Source of the DNA: Whalleya microplaca
Taxonomy: Eukaryota > Ascomycota > Sordariomycetes > Xylariales > Xylariaceae
Length of the DNA: 64,000 nucleotides
Reading direction: 5' to 3'
NCBI GenBank assembly: GCA_022497155.1
Contig: MU385739.1
Coordinates: forward strand, 434,001-498,000
Of this stretch, positions 11,931 to 21,977 are shown piece by piece. The position numbers and the translations under genes are program-made. How positions within the stretch are numbered: position 1 is the first letter of the stretch; each line of letters begins with the position of its first letter. The notes under the pieces were generated by a model. It did not search any database. It saw only the letters and a list, made by a program, of their open reading frames with translations, and had not been told where the DNA came from.

Positions 11931-13286
11931 TCATAGCTTAGAGTTGCCAGCCACTGGTTCAGCGTGGCTGTTGAGGCTTCCTAGCCTTGTCCTATCAACG
12001 GGGCCAGAAACTGCATCGGAAGGGTGCATGCCTTCGACATTGATGAAAGATTCGTCACCGGAGAATTTCCTGTCATTGGTCAGTGACCCGAGGAGCCCGA
12101 TCCGGAGAAGAATAAGAAAATATATAGGATGTGAACTTACCACCCCCTCTCCTCACCACAGCGAAGGAAGCTACAATCAGAGTTCGCCTCGCAGATCCAG
12201 CCTCCGTAAGCCCGTGGCCCTCCCCTCCATGATGACCCCGGATTGTCTTCCCGCGGATTTTGTGGATGTTGATCGGCACATTGTGCATGATCGGGTTCTG
12301 TATATGCATCAGATCTTGCTTCTCGGATCTGCCCTTCCCTCCACGCCGTCGAGGAATCCGGCGCCATCCCCTTAATGTTAGACAGATCCGTCCTATCATC
12401 AGCATCAACGACTGTCTTTTTCCTATTGACCCCCTGCCGTCGGTATACGCTTAGCCCGCAAGTAAATGCATGGAAGTCTATTTCCTGTACATCCTCTGGG
12501 AGTCGTCCTGTGAGAACTCGCCCTAGAGATATGACAACTGCAGCGTGAGTACTAAGTAATATAGCTCTTCGGCCCTCCTGGTCACTACGTTTGATAATGG
12601 CGTCGATTGCTCCAGCGACCCGATTGTACAGCTGTGGGATCGACTCCCCATTACGTGGAGGCGCCAGGGTAGAGACATAGTTCGGATCAAGTTCAGGAAA
12701 GAAACTCTGCAATTTGTCCAAGGGTGCAGGTGTCGGGTGCTGGAAAGATGCTACCCCATACCACTCACTCAATCCAAGGTCTGCACGGATCTTGAAAGGG
12801 AAATCCGCTGCATCATGTTCAAACGACTGCACCCGCTTTCGTACAAATGGCTGCACAGTTTGTAGACACCGGAAATAGGGACTAGAATAGACTTGTTCTA
12901 TGGGTGGGTCGAGTTTCAGTAGGTGCATCGCCAGCTCCTCGGCTTGCTCGACGCCATGAGCTGCGAGAGCCGGATCAGTCGGCAACCCTGTAGGAGAGCG
13001 AACAGAGGCTGTGTAGTCGCCAGTAGATGGGTCGACTATCCATGGTGAGCGAAACTGACGAAAGTCAGCTTTTTGGTCAAATAGTCCTAGGTGGCTTCTG
13101 TGGAGCAATAGGGTCCGGAGATGAGAGGGTCTCAGTAGGAAGATGATGAAGCCCAAGCAGCCGGGTCTGATTCTCGACTTCTATTGGCTACACATAGGTA
13201 AATGTGAGGCAATTGATGACTACACAGACTAGAATTATAAATTTGCTTACCCCGTGTCTAGTCACGTAGATGACCTCTAGAGACAT
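11931..13286 (-). CDS. Histidine phosphatase superfamily protein, Tfc7 (TFIIIC tau55)-like
   Basis: Three exons: 13286-13251, 13054-12141, 12069-11931, 362 aa. Exon 1 is only 36 nt and encodes MSLEVIYVTRHG, carrying the RHG catalytic motif. The 196-nt intron (GTAAGC to CAG) joins it in frame to FRSPWIVDPSTG, the sequence that follows RHG in fungal Tfc7-type proteins. Other active-site parts are visible: AHGVEQAEELA, SSPYFRCLQTVQP (second Arg), LGLSEWYG and the late His in LLSTHAAVV. The 71-nt second intron (GTAAGT to ACAG) restores the Trp in ERGWKFSGDESF, a conserved C-terminal motif. Between VYRRQG and GGWICEANSDCSF is an insertion of about 60 residues rich in Asp, Arg and Pro. In yeast Tfc7 is the tau55 subunit of RNA polymerase III factor TFIIIC; related fungal proteins may be plain phosphatases, so the role is inferred. 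Confidence 0.85.
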
Positions 13287-15448
13287 AGACGCCTAATCAA
13301 GGACGTGATAGCAGGACACCAGCACCCGCAAGGTACCTATCGTCTGTATTGAACCACGCTCGTAGTAATGAAAGTCCCAAGCTGTAATTCTTTCAAAGCT
13401 GCGCCCAACCCAAGAGCAAGGTTGCGAACCTTAGATGGATTGTCCTCGACTCCTCGTGCTAGACGGGCCACCTTGATATCAATTATGCAGTCTCGCAATA
13501 GCCGGGGCCGTATGCAATCCAAATCACGAATGTTTGATGGCGAATTATGTCCTCAAGAGCAAGAGCCTGGGTATTGATGCTTCAAAAGTGTTGTAGTTTA
13601 TCGCATTGTATGCCTGTCAGAGATGTAAATAATTGCTTTCACAGGCAAGACTTGCCGAGGTACAGATGGTTTCGGATAGTCGAGTCCGTGCACGTGGGTT
13701 CATCGAAACTACCTATCAAGTCAACTGTAATAGGGTAATTGACTATTGTAATGGAAGTACAGATTATACAACATATGTACATACATGCATTGTCACGTGA
13801 GTTTCCAGTTTTATTAGTCTCTATTCCAACTGCCACATTCATACTCTTCCTAGACATGACTTTGTATTTTTACCTTGATTACTCAGTATTTCGAGAGCCA
13901 TTTACATCATATCACCATAGGGGCAGTAGATAATCGTAGAGCCCTTAATAGGCCCTAGGACATCTAGCTCTTGAGAGGACAGTGGTTCCGAAACGCACTA
14001 TTCATAATAGGTAAGACCACTCAATTCAGCCTCTCGCGTTAGTATGATCACGGTAACATCTATATGTCGGTTACATCGCTGGACTCGGGATCTCTACCAC
14101 TTCGTTGTAATAATACTAAATTTGCAGAGCTGTAGGTAATACTCACTGGCTCGGCTGTTAGGCTTGACTGATTCGTCATAATCGTTGCTTATTTCTATAT
14201 AGTCTCTTTTTATCTAGCCACCATCAAAAACAACAGTGATCACCGTGACTCCCCATATTCCTTTTGCTTAATAAGGTAGGTGAGACACCCCAGATTTAGG
14301 AGTTAAGATTACATACCAAGGTCTTGGAGAGGCGACACTTGATGGTAAGAATAGACAAGCCCCTTTAAGCCGCAACCTTTGTTTTACTTTTTTTCGATCC
14401 CGTGGCGCGCATTTTGACAGTTCCGTCGGGGATTTTGTTGCTTCTTTTTTATATTGACAGCAACGGGGTCCCAACGGCGCCACTTCTCAAAACAAGGATC
14501 TGGCTTGGTCCGAGGACGCAGATCTCTTTTAACAATACAACTGTGCCCAAGCTAGATCCTCCGACTTGATAGGTAGCTGTTACGATAGGGGTAGTTGTTA
14601 TAAACCCCTTTTCCCTAAGGAGCTCGGAGATAATAGGTGTACCGAGAGCTCAGTACCTAAAAGAGATCTTCCCATTAAACGGAGGAAGATCATTTTGAGT
14701 AATACAACTTTCAATTCCCCGAGACAATTTTGTAGTGATCACAGCAGCACCCAAATGACAATCACACACAATAAACGTGTAGTAGCGAGTTAATTCTCAT
14801 GAACCGTACCTTGCTGGGTTATCCAATCAGCTATACTGTTTTGCATTGCCTGTTTCATGTTTTAGCCAATAAGCTTATTCAGAAGCCTTTGGTTAGGGTG
14901 GACATATATTCGAATGGCTTAATTTTGTAGCTTTTGACTTAAATGAATTGCCATCATACGGTAAATGAAACCTGAGTGCTGATATCGGATAAAGGTGGAT
15001 GAAAGGGAGTTCGTAGTTTGTGTCACACGTTTCCAAGTATTAATCATTATTGTCTCTAAGCTTTGTCATCGATGTAAGTGAAGACTACTGAAAAATACAA
15101 TTTTGAAATGACTCTTGGGTCTCTATTGAAGCCTGGGTCATCATAACAGGCAGTGGTCTTCTCAATATGTATGTGAATAGCATGTGTAACATATACATAA
15201 TCTATGTTCAACTCATGGCAGGACTCGTGCGTTTAATACTGTACATTACTCAACAACAGGCCCGCCATTGGAGCGTCCAAATGATATCCTAGGTGGCATC
15301 TCATTTAGTGACAGTGACCCTATAAGCTCATATTTCGAGTTGATGTCCTTCCTTATTGCTCAATTTTGCTTTCAAAAACAGGAGCGGCGACACATCAGTT
15401 ACCTAGATAGGTAGTATAAGCATTTACGAAGATAGAACACCGCGAGCT
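13287..15448. other. Gene-free block with repeat relics
   Basis: No ORF with recognisable content. A compact cluster of inverted and direct repeats lies at 14520-14711 (listed separately). The right end is the 3' flank of the secreted repeat precursor. Confidence 0.45.
14520..14711. repeat. Short inverted/direct repeat cluster
   Basis: AGATCTCTTTTA at 14520-14531 is perfectly inverted at 14658-14669. Inside lies an imperfect inverted pair AGCTCGG (14621-14627) / CCGAGAGCT (14642-14650). A diverged direct repeat (GATC-TTTT-AATACAACT) occurs at about 14521-14543 and 14689-14711. It may be a degraded non-autonomous element; no target-site duplication was identified. Confidence 0.35.
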
Positions 15449-16078
15449 TCACTCACAGTTTGCAGCAGCGGTGCTGTTGTTGGCATTGGCGTTATTTGCG
15501 TTATTGGCATTAGCATTGTTGGCATTGCCCTTGGCATTGCCCTTAGCATTGTTAGCATTAGCGTTGTTGGCGTTGGCGTTGTTGGCGTTCGCATTGTTGG
15601 CGTTCGCGTTGTTGGCGTTCGCATTGTTGCCATTCTTATTGTTTTTGTTTGCGTTCTGTCCGGCATGATGTCTCTTGTTGTTGTTCGCGTTCGCATTGTT
15701 GGCATTGTTGCCGTTCTTGTTGTTCTTGTTGTTCTTGTTTGCGTTCTGTCCGGCATGGTGCCTCTTGTTGTTGTTGTTGTTGTTACTTGATATGATGTTA
15801 GCATACCTCTTTATGAAGACTACATTTGAGAGATGATTTCTTACGTATTACATGCAGCATTGGCAGCATTATTATTGCTATTGGCATTGCTGTTGTTGTT
15901 ATTGTTGTTTGTCGTCGCCGCTGCATTATTGTTGTTGCCTTTGTCTACAAGATATTAGAGCTTTCAGGTTGTTTAGAGGGCGAGGAAACTTACTGTTGGC
16001 ATTTTGACCAGCATGATGGCGAGGCATCATCAAGGCAGTGGCCGAAGTAGCAAGTAGGAGAATGTGCATCAACTTCAT
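15449..16078 (-). CDS. Secreted Asn/Ala-rich repeat precursor with Kex2-type KR sites
   Basis: Three exons: 16078-15994, 15944-15845, 15785-15449, 173 aa. Introns are 49 nt (GTAAGT...GTAG) and 59 nt (GTAAGA...CTAAC...CAAG). Residues 1-16 (MKLMHILLLATSATAL) are a signal peptide. The unit RHHAGQNAN occurs three times: residues 20-28 just after the signal peptide, 70-78 and 100-108; the last two are preceded by Lys, giving the dibasic KR that Kex2 cleaves. After copies 2 and 3 follow K-N-N-K runs and then NNANANNAN tracts. Only two Cys are seen, at 60 and near the C-terminus. This is the architecture of Kex2-processed repeat proteins (KEPs). No UstYa-type (DUF3328) gene lies nearby, so a dikaritin-type RiPP is not supported. 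The last exon may continue: TGTGAGT at the end contains a strong donor, and an acceptor near 15376 would change the terminus from CE to CN. Function unknown. Confidence 0.68.
15480..15665. repeat. Asn/Ala codon minisatellite within the secreted precursor
   Basis: The plus strand shows repeated GTTGGCGTTCGC-type units of 6 and 15 nt, which code on the minus strand for NNANAN repeats. The opposite-strand and shifted frames are also open over this stretch, purely because of the repeat. Confidence 0.8.
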
Positions 16079-19000
16079 CTTTGCGGTATAGAGAGAAAAT
16101 AGACTCAAATCAATCAAGTTAAACTCAGAATATAAAAACGTGGGAATCCAGCCACTATGAACACGAAGGGAAGTAAAAAAGTTGAGAGAAAGGACAAAGA
16201 CTGTGATGATTGCAATGAGGATAGAAGCGTGAGAATATCTCGACTTCCTTGAACTACATCGACTACTTATACAACCCACGACATAGCTATTACACATAGT
16301 ACAGCCTCAAGGACACCAGGCCTAGTATTGATAGGGTTGATAGGGTTGATGCTCCAAGCGCTTGTGTTCATGTTGGACAGGGTGTAAAACAGCCACACTG
16401 TTGCATTCCTCTTACTCCTTTCTCTCTCTCTCTTTTTTTTTTTTTTACACAATGACGAGTCGAAGTTCTCATTGCGCTTGACCTACTAGACAGCCTACCA
16501 GACAACCTACCAGACAGCCTCGCCAGCATGGGGCAGGATTTCGCGACGTTTCAAGAGGATCTGAAGCAAGGTGTCAACCAGAAGAGTGTGGGGGATTACC
16601 GTTTCAAGATGTAATTGGTGATCAATCAAACAGGGTATAACCGATCTGATACAAGCATTTTTAATCAGGTTACCGGATTTAGTAGGCCATTGATGACACT
16701 AAGTCGCGATCTATGTCGATCTATCACTGGTGTCGAATACCCTTGGATGCGGTATTTAGATCAGGCATACCACAGTTCGCGCGAACGAGATATGAGGTAA
16801 ATAGTATTGAACCTAGTCGTCCGAATTGCTTGTCTAGTGCCAACCCCGGAATTACCCCAAATATCCGCTGAATCTCGTACAACAGGGGTCAGCTCGTGTA
16901 GCCAGACATTTGGTAAAAGCCACATTTGATTATTTGCTACCTAATAAATGCAACATCACCTCTAACGTTAACATTTGAAGACGTGCAGGTTTAGCCCACG
17001 AAATCACTGTTAAGATCAGATCCTAAGGCGTTCTTACACTAACAGAGATTTGTGAGGCACTTTATTATATATACGACTGCTGCGTATTGCGCACGAGGTT
17101 TAGAGTATACTAGTATATGCTCTTTGTGCTGTCGAAATTAGACACTGAGTTGCCTTGTGCGGATATGTCGGAGGACAAATCTCAAATAGTAAGACCAACA
17201 CCGAGTAGCTTTGAGGTCAAAACCCCCTAGGTTTCATACCTCCTATCTATTGTCATTCATCAAGAATCAAGATAAAATAAGAATGTCTTTTTCATAAGTG
17301 CTACACAAGCATAAACCCCACATCAATGCTCTCCACAACGACCTAATCTTTAAAATCAAGGTTAAAGACTGCCGAGCCCCCCGTAGCGGCCTCGGCGTTG
17401 ATTCGCGGAGATTATTGTCGCCTCCTTGGTGCCTGTGGGTTCGTCGTTCGGCAGTAACTCCTCGCTACCGTGATCCTGGTACTTGGGCAAGTATTCTGTT
17501 ACCAAGTGATTATTGATACTGTTGCTTATTATATCGCCGCGGCTGTTTTCATTATTCCCGAAGCGGCTTTTCAGCCGCCCCCGAGATGTGCATCCTAGGT
17601 TGCGCACTTATTGGTGATGTTTCAGCTGTTCATCCAATTTGAGCATTCAAGACGAATCTGAGGGACGTCCTTGCCACTAAACTAGTGTTATTGGAGGCCT
17701 GCTAGCTACTGCTCTAATACGAATCGTGACCTACACTAGTACCTCTTAGTCGAAACTGCTCGCGTACTTCTGATGAGGTTGATATTCCTATGCCATTGGC
17801 CAATGCCGAAATGCGAGACCAGTGATGAAATACTTACTAAGACAGCCTTCGTCGCAAGCGACCTCATACTTGGCACAGCCATCTATCTTGTAACGGAGTT
17901 ATTAGTGCCCGTTGGCCTGGTACTGTTCAATACCCCATCGCTACAGACTCCGGGAGAGAGAGGCGGTGACGAAAGACCATGGGCATTACCTATCTAGTCG
18001 GCTTCCTACGGTATTCTGTAGATTAGTCTGCAGCCACTCGCAGATCAGCAACTGGGATCTGGAACATAGTCTAAACAACGGATAATTTCTGTATGATCGT
18101 GCAGGGCCATCATATATGGATAAGCATTGACCATATTAGTCAGGCCCAACTACCTCATATATGATGTTTGCAGTCTTTACTGCATTATGAAGTGGATTGC
18201 TAAACTCAGGTCACATTTAGACTTAGAGGCCTACAGCTACAGCCATTGACTCGGACTGTTTGAATGCGATACTCGTTATGTCTCAACTGTAGGTGTGTAA
18301 GTTTATTCTACCTGTCCTTGTACCTACAGCATAGCTACTGACACGGGATGGGTATCAATGCGAGCTTATCGTAATGACGAGATGTAATCACTATACACTC
18401 ACTAATGCAGTTAAAATCGGCAGATATCCAGTCTACTCGGCAACTATTACTCGTCGAACAAATACGGGATTGACAGCGCACTGTCTAATGCTCAATATCG
18501 AATTGGTTCTCATGGTTCCACGCTGATAGTACGGATAGGCCCCCGATTGCCTCGATTCTCACTAAATGTACCTTTATTCAAGATCATTGGATATATTGTA
18601 GCTAATGCTCTAACCTAAACATCCGCAACCGCCAACCACGCAGATGGAAAGCTTCCTCCGTAACCATGCTTCGTAATCGGCCCAATTGTGGGAAAGTCTG
18701 TTATACTAGTGCGGAGACTTAGACACAGTAAGACACATCACAATAATGGCAAATATTGACAGGTACCGGCTATGTCCAAGGCGTCCCGAGGAATGCTGAA
18801 TACCCTTAAGACATTGAACATAGTAAGGGTCCAAGACACACCACTACGGGGTCGATCGCTCCAGAAGATTGCCACAAAGAAACGTCGCAAAAGAACCGAT
18901 ATAGAGAACGATTGTCAGACTCAGCGGCATAACCCCTTAAAGCAAATTTCCTCCTTACTTCAAAGTTTCCTCCAGCTATCACAGGATTGTCAACCACAGC

Positions 19001-20147
19001 CTACCCTCCTTAGCTACCACTTCTCCTAAGTAATACCTAGTATACTGAGGGATGTCTCTTGACAACCGCCTTACACCGCACGCGTGAGTCGCAAACGAGC
19101 CAGCTTGTGGTTGACGAGTCCTCCCCTGATGGAAAGGAGAGTTTGCCACTTAGAAGAAGAAACTCCTGAAAGAAATTTGTGTACAATTGATTGCCACCAT
19201 TGCAAGGAGCGGCGATTCAGACAATTCGGAGGAATCTCTGAGTGTGGGCTGCCTCCTAGAGACTTTGATGGGCCTTACCACAGTAGGGATTGGCTTGGAA
19301 AGGAGTACATAGAGCATTAACAACAGATCTAATTTATTTATCGTATCACACATCACAACTTATTAGGTTTGGATCCATAATCCATTATCTTTGGTTTTTT
19401 ATACACCCAGTCGAATAATTGTTTTGGTGATGTAGATGTCATCAGCCATGTGATAAGAAAACTTACTAATGTGTTATGCTCATATCTGAAGGTAGCCTGC
19501 AATCCACATCCTCCCCACGTACACTTTTAACTCTGTGTCAATAATCATTTGAACTTCGCTCTTCTAAGCATACCTAATACCTACGTATATATTATCTTGC
19601 TAATTCTACACACATTCATCTTCTAATAATATTTAAAATAAAATGATGCTTCCAAGCCGCCTCAAACTGTAGTTAACAGACACATCTGGACGCAATATAG
19701 ATACATGTGAGTGGTGAGTTAATTCATCTAGCTCCTTCAGAAGCAAAACCGAAGACTGTCCAATTATGTCCCGTTTACTCACCCAGGACTAGGTTCTAGG
19801 TATATATATTGAATACTGTGCCTATAGTATAGGAAATATATTTTCATCTTTTCTTGAATATATGAACGTTGAAAGCCTTCAAATACTATCTGTGTTACCT
19901 CTGACGGAAAGCTGGTACAGAGACCTATCTATAAGTACTTAGTACCTACGATTGCCATTTCTGGAAGGTTGCGCACGGGCCACATCCAGTAGCGTCGTTT
20001 TGCATTAGTGCCTACATGTATTTCGTACCTAAAAGCGCTAGAATTTTTATCCAAAATTTCGAGAAGCTCACGATACGATAAGAGTTACAAGAAAATACTA
20101 TATCGTCGATCGTTAATACATGTAATTCGCGCCCACGATAGAGATTA
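16079..20147. other. Gene-free block of about 4 kb
   Basis: Contains the promoter of the repeat precursor (right-hand side of 16078), a (CT)n-T15 tract at 16419-16446 and three near-copies of CTACCAGACA at about 16482-16518. Short ORFs at 17362-17607 (-), 18772-19029 (+) and 19084-19320 (+) have no recognisable domains. No RNA gene recognised. Confidence 0.45.
16419..16446. repeat. CT-rich/poly-T tract
   Basis: (TC)n followed by 15 T. A simple-sequence tract upstream of the secreted precursor gene. Confidence 0.85.
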
Positions 20148-21977
20148 GTGCAGTCGCAAACGATGCGCTCACTTTTCTCAGGGCCTATATGCCCATCATG
20201 CCTATTCACGGCCAGAACTCGAATCATCCTCCAACAAACCGCCCGCCCATCAGGCGTCGCCCAAAAATTCTTCTACCGAGAACGAGCCGCTCCCTCGCGG
20301 ATGGTATTGTCTGACCGTGTCGCAAGCTCCCCGAGACGCGATGCACGAGACCGTGATAATGATACGTCGCCTCGACGGACGACAGCTGGCCCATTTGGTG
20401 GCATGAATCAGACGTCTGCTGGCATACGGAGAGGTGCAACAAGGCCGACTCGAGCACCGGGTCGAGCTGTTGAACGCAGAGGCAGTCAGGTCAAACCGGA
20501 GACAGAGAACCGGCGGATAAAAGCTATGAAGATGAAGGGATCCTTGGCAAGAGTACCGGAGCGTTCGAGATCTCAGAAACCAGATCCGGATCGTTTCGTT
20601 AGTTTCAATGAGTTCAACTTGCTACCCGAGGTCAAAACCGCCCTTTACGAGGATGTGCTGGATAACATGGCGTACGTGCATTGTTCCCCCATCCAGAAGA
20701 TCGCCATTCCAGCTCTGCTTGCGCAAGTGCAGAGCCCAAAAGCTACGAAGAGAGAGGAGTATCTTATAGCAGCTGAGACGGGCTCGGGCAAGACGCTGGC
20801 CTATCTTTGCCCGGTGATCACCGCTCTCAAGACGCAAGAAAAGAATGATCCTCTCATAATAGAGTACAACAAATACTTCAAGGAGCAGACGGATGCGATA
20901 AATACGCCCGGATATACGGGTCCCGTCCTCTTTGATCCCCATCCTACTATGGCACGACCAAGGGTCATCATCTTGGTGCCTACCTCTGAACTGGTCGAGC
21001 AAGTCGGCGCTGTTGCTAGGGCGTTGTCGCATACGGTAAAGTTCAAGGTGAGTCGCTTATCCGCCAACATCTCGGCGAAGGCGATCAGGACGAGCATGTA
21101 CTCCCCTGCCGGTGTCGACCTCGTTGTATCGACGCCTCATTTGCTCGCATCCATGGCGGATTCTGATCCCAACATCCTGTCCCGGGTCACTCACCTGGTG
21201 ATTGATGAGGCCGATTCACTTTTCGACCGCAGCTTTCAACCGGTAACGACATCTATTATGGATCGCGCATTACCTTCCTTGAAGCAACTGATCCTCTGTT
21301 CCGCCACGATTCCTAAGAAGCTTGAGACTTACGTGAGGACGGAGTTTCCAGACATGGTTGAGCTTGTCACACCACAACTGCACGCCATCCCTCGTCGTGT
21401 CCAGCTGGGAGTCATAGACGCGGCCAAGGACCCATACCGTGATAACAAGAAACTTGCGTGCGCAGACGCCATCTGGACTATTGGCAAGGACAAGATCGGG
21501 CAGGATGCTTCCGGGGGCTCGGAAGTCAAGACCAAGCACATCATGGTGTTCGTCAACGAGCGCGAGGATGCCCAGGACGTTGCGGACTACCTTGTCACGA
21601 AGGGAATCAATGCTATATCGCTCCACCGAGATACCGAAAACCGGCAACAATCCGAGATGTTGAAGGAATTTACAGCTTCGGGGCCTAAGTCCCAAGAACC
21701 GCCTCGGCCAGCGCCGGCCAAGGGAGTACGGGTTCTCCCCAACACCAAAGTCATCGTGGCCACGGATCTGGCCTCGAGAGGCATTGATACCCTGGCTGTG
21801 CGCTATGTAATATTGTACGATGTACCGCATACTACTATCGATTTCATCCATCGCCTAGGCCGCGCGGGGCGGATGAGCAAGAGAGGAAGGGGGATCGTAC
21901 TAGTCGGCAGGAAAGACAGACGGGATCTCGTTGCTGAAGTTAGAGAAAGCATGTATATGGGCCAGCCGCTCCTGTAG
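20148..21977 (+). CDS. MRH4: Mitochondrial DEAD-box ATP-dependent RNA helicase MRH4
   Basis: Single exon, 609 aa. The N-terminus is Arg/Ser-rich without acidic residues for 40 positions, as expected for a mitochondrial targeting sequence. The helicase core begins near 150 (FNEFNLLPEV, then SPIQKIAIPALL as Q motif). Motif I is AAETGSGKT (208-216), Ia VPTSELVEQ, II DEAD (353-356), III SAT (385-387), V ATDLASRGID and VI HRLGRAGR (568-575). The spacing and the insertions between I and Ia (EYNKYFKEQTDAINTPGYTGP) match fungal MRH4. In yeast Mrh4 assembles the mitochondrial large ribosomal subunit through 21S rRNA, and the same role is inferred. Met6 at 20163 (MRSLFSGPICP) is an equally good start. 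Confidence 0.93.
   Translation: MQSQTMRSLFSGPICPSCLFTARTRIILQQTARPSGVAQKFFYRERAAPSRMVLSDRVASSPRRDARDRDNDTSPRRTTAGPFGGMNQTSAGIRRGATRPTRAPGRAVERRGSQVKPETENRRIKAMKMKGSLARVPERSRSQKPDPDRFVSFNEFNLLPEVKTALYEDVLDNMAYVHCSPIQKIAIPALLAQVQSPKATKREEYLIAAETGSGKTLAYLCPVITALKTQEKNDPLIIEYNKYFKEQTDAINTPGYTGPVLFDPHPTMARPRVIILVPTSELVEQVGAVARALSHTVKFKVSRLSANISAKAIRTSMYSPAGVDLVVSTPHLLASMADSDPNILSRVTHLVIDEADSLFDRSFQPVTTSIMDRALPSLKQLILCSATIPKKLETYVRTEFPDMVELVTPQLHAIPRRVQLGVIDAAKDPYRDNKKLACADAIWTIGKDKIGQDASGGSEVKTKHIMVFVNEREDAQDVADYLVTKGINAISLHRDTENRQQSEMLKEFTASGPKSQEPPRPAPAKGVRVLPNTKVIVATDLASRGIDTLAVRYVILYDVPHTTIDFIHRLGRAGRMSKRGRGIVLVGRKDRRDLVAEVRESMYMGQPLL

Noticed and set aside
11854..12375. 173-codon plus ORF
   Set aside because: Antisense shadow of the Tfc7-like gene, exons of which explain the region.
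15471..15668. Plus-strand ORF of Leu/Ala repeats
   Set aside because: It is the antisense frame of the Asn/Ala repeat in the secreted precursor, open only because of the repeat.
15424..15804. Minus-strand Thr/Met/Arg-rich 126-codon ORF
   Set aside because: Shifted frame of the same repeat. The Asn/Ala frame is chosen because it continues exon 1 and exon 2 with matching phases and repeats the RHHAGQNAN unit.
15449..16078. Dikaritin-type RiPP cluster
   Set aside because: No DUF3328/UstYa, tyrosinase or methyltransferase gene next to the precursor, and the repeated core lacks the usual Tyr.
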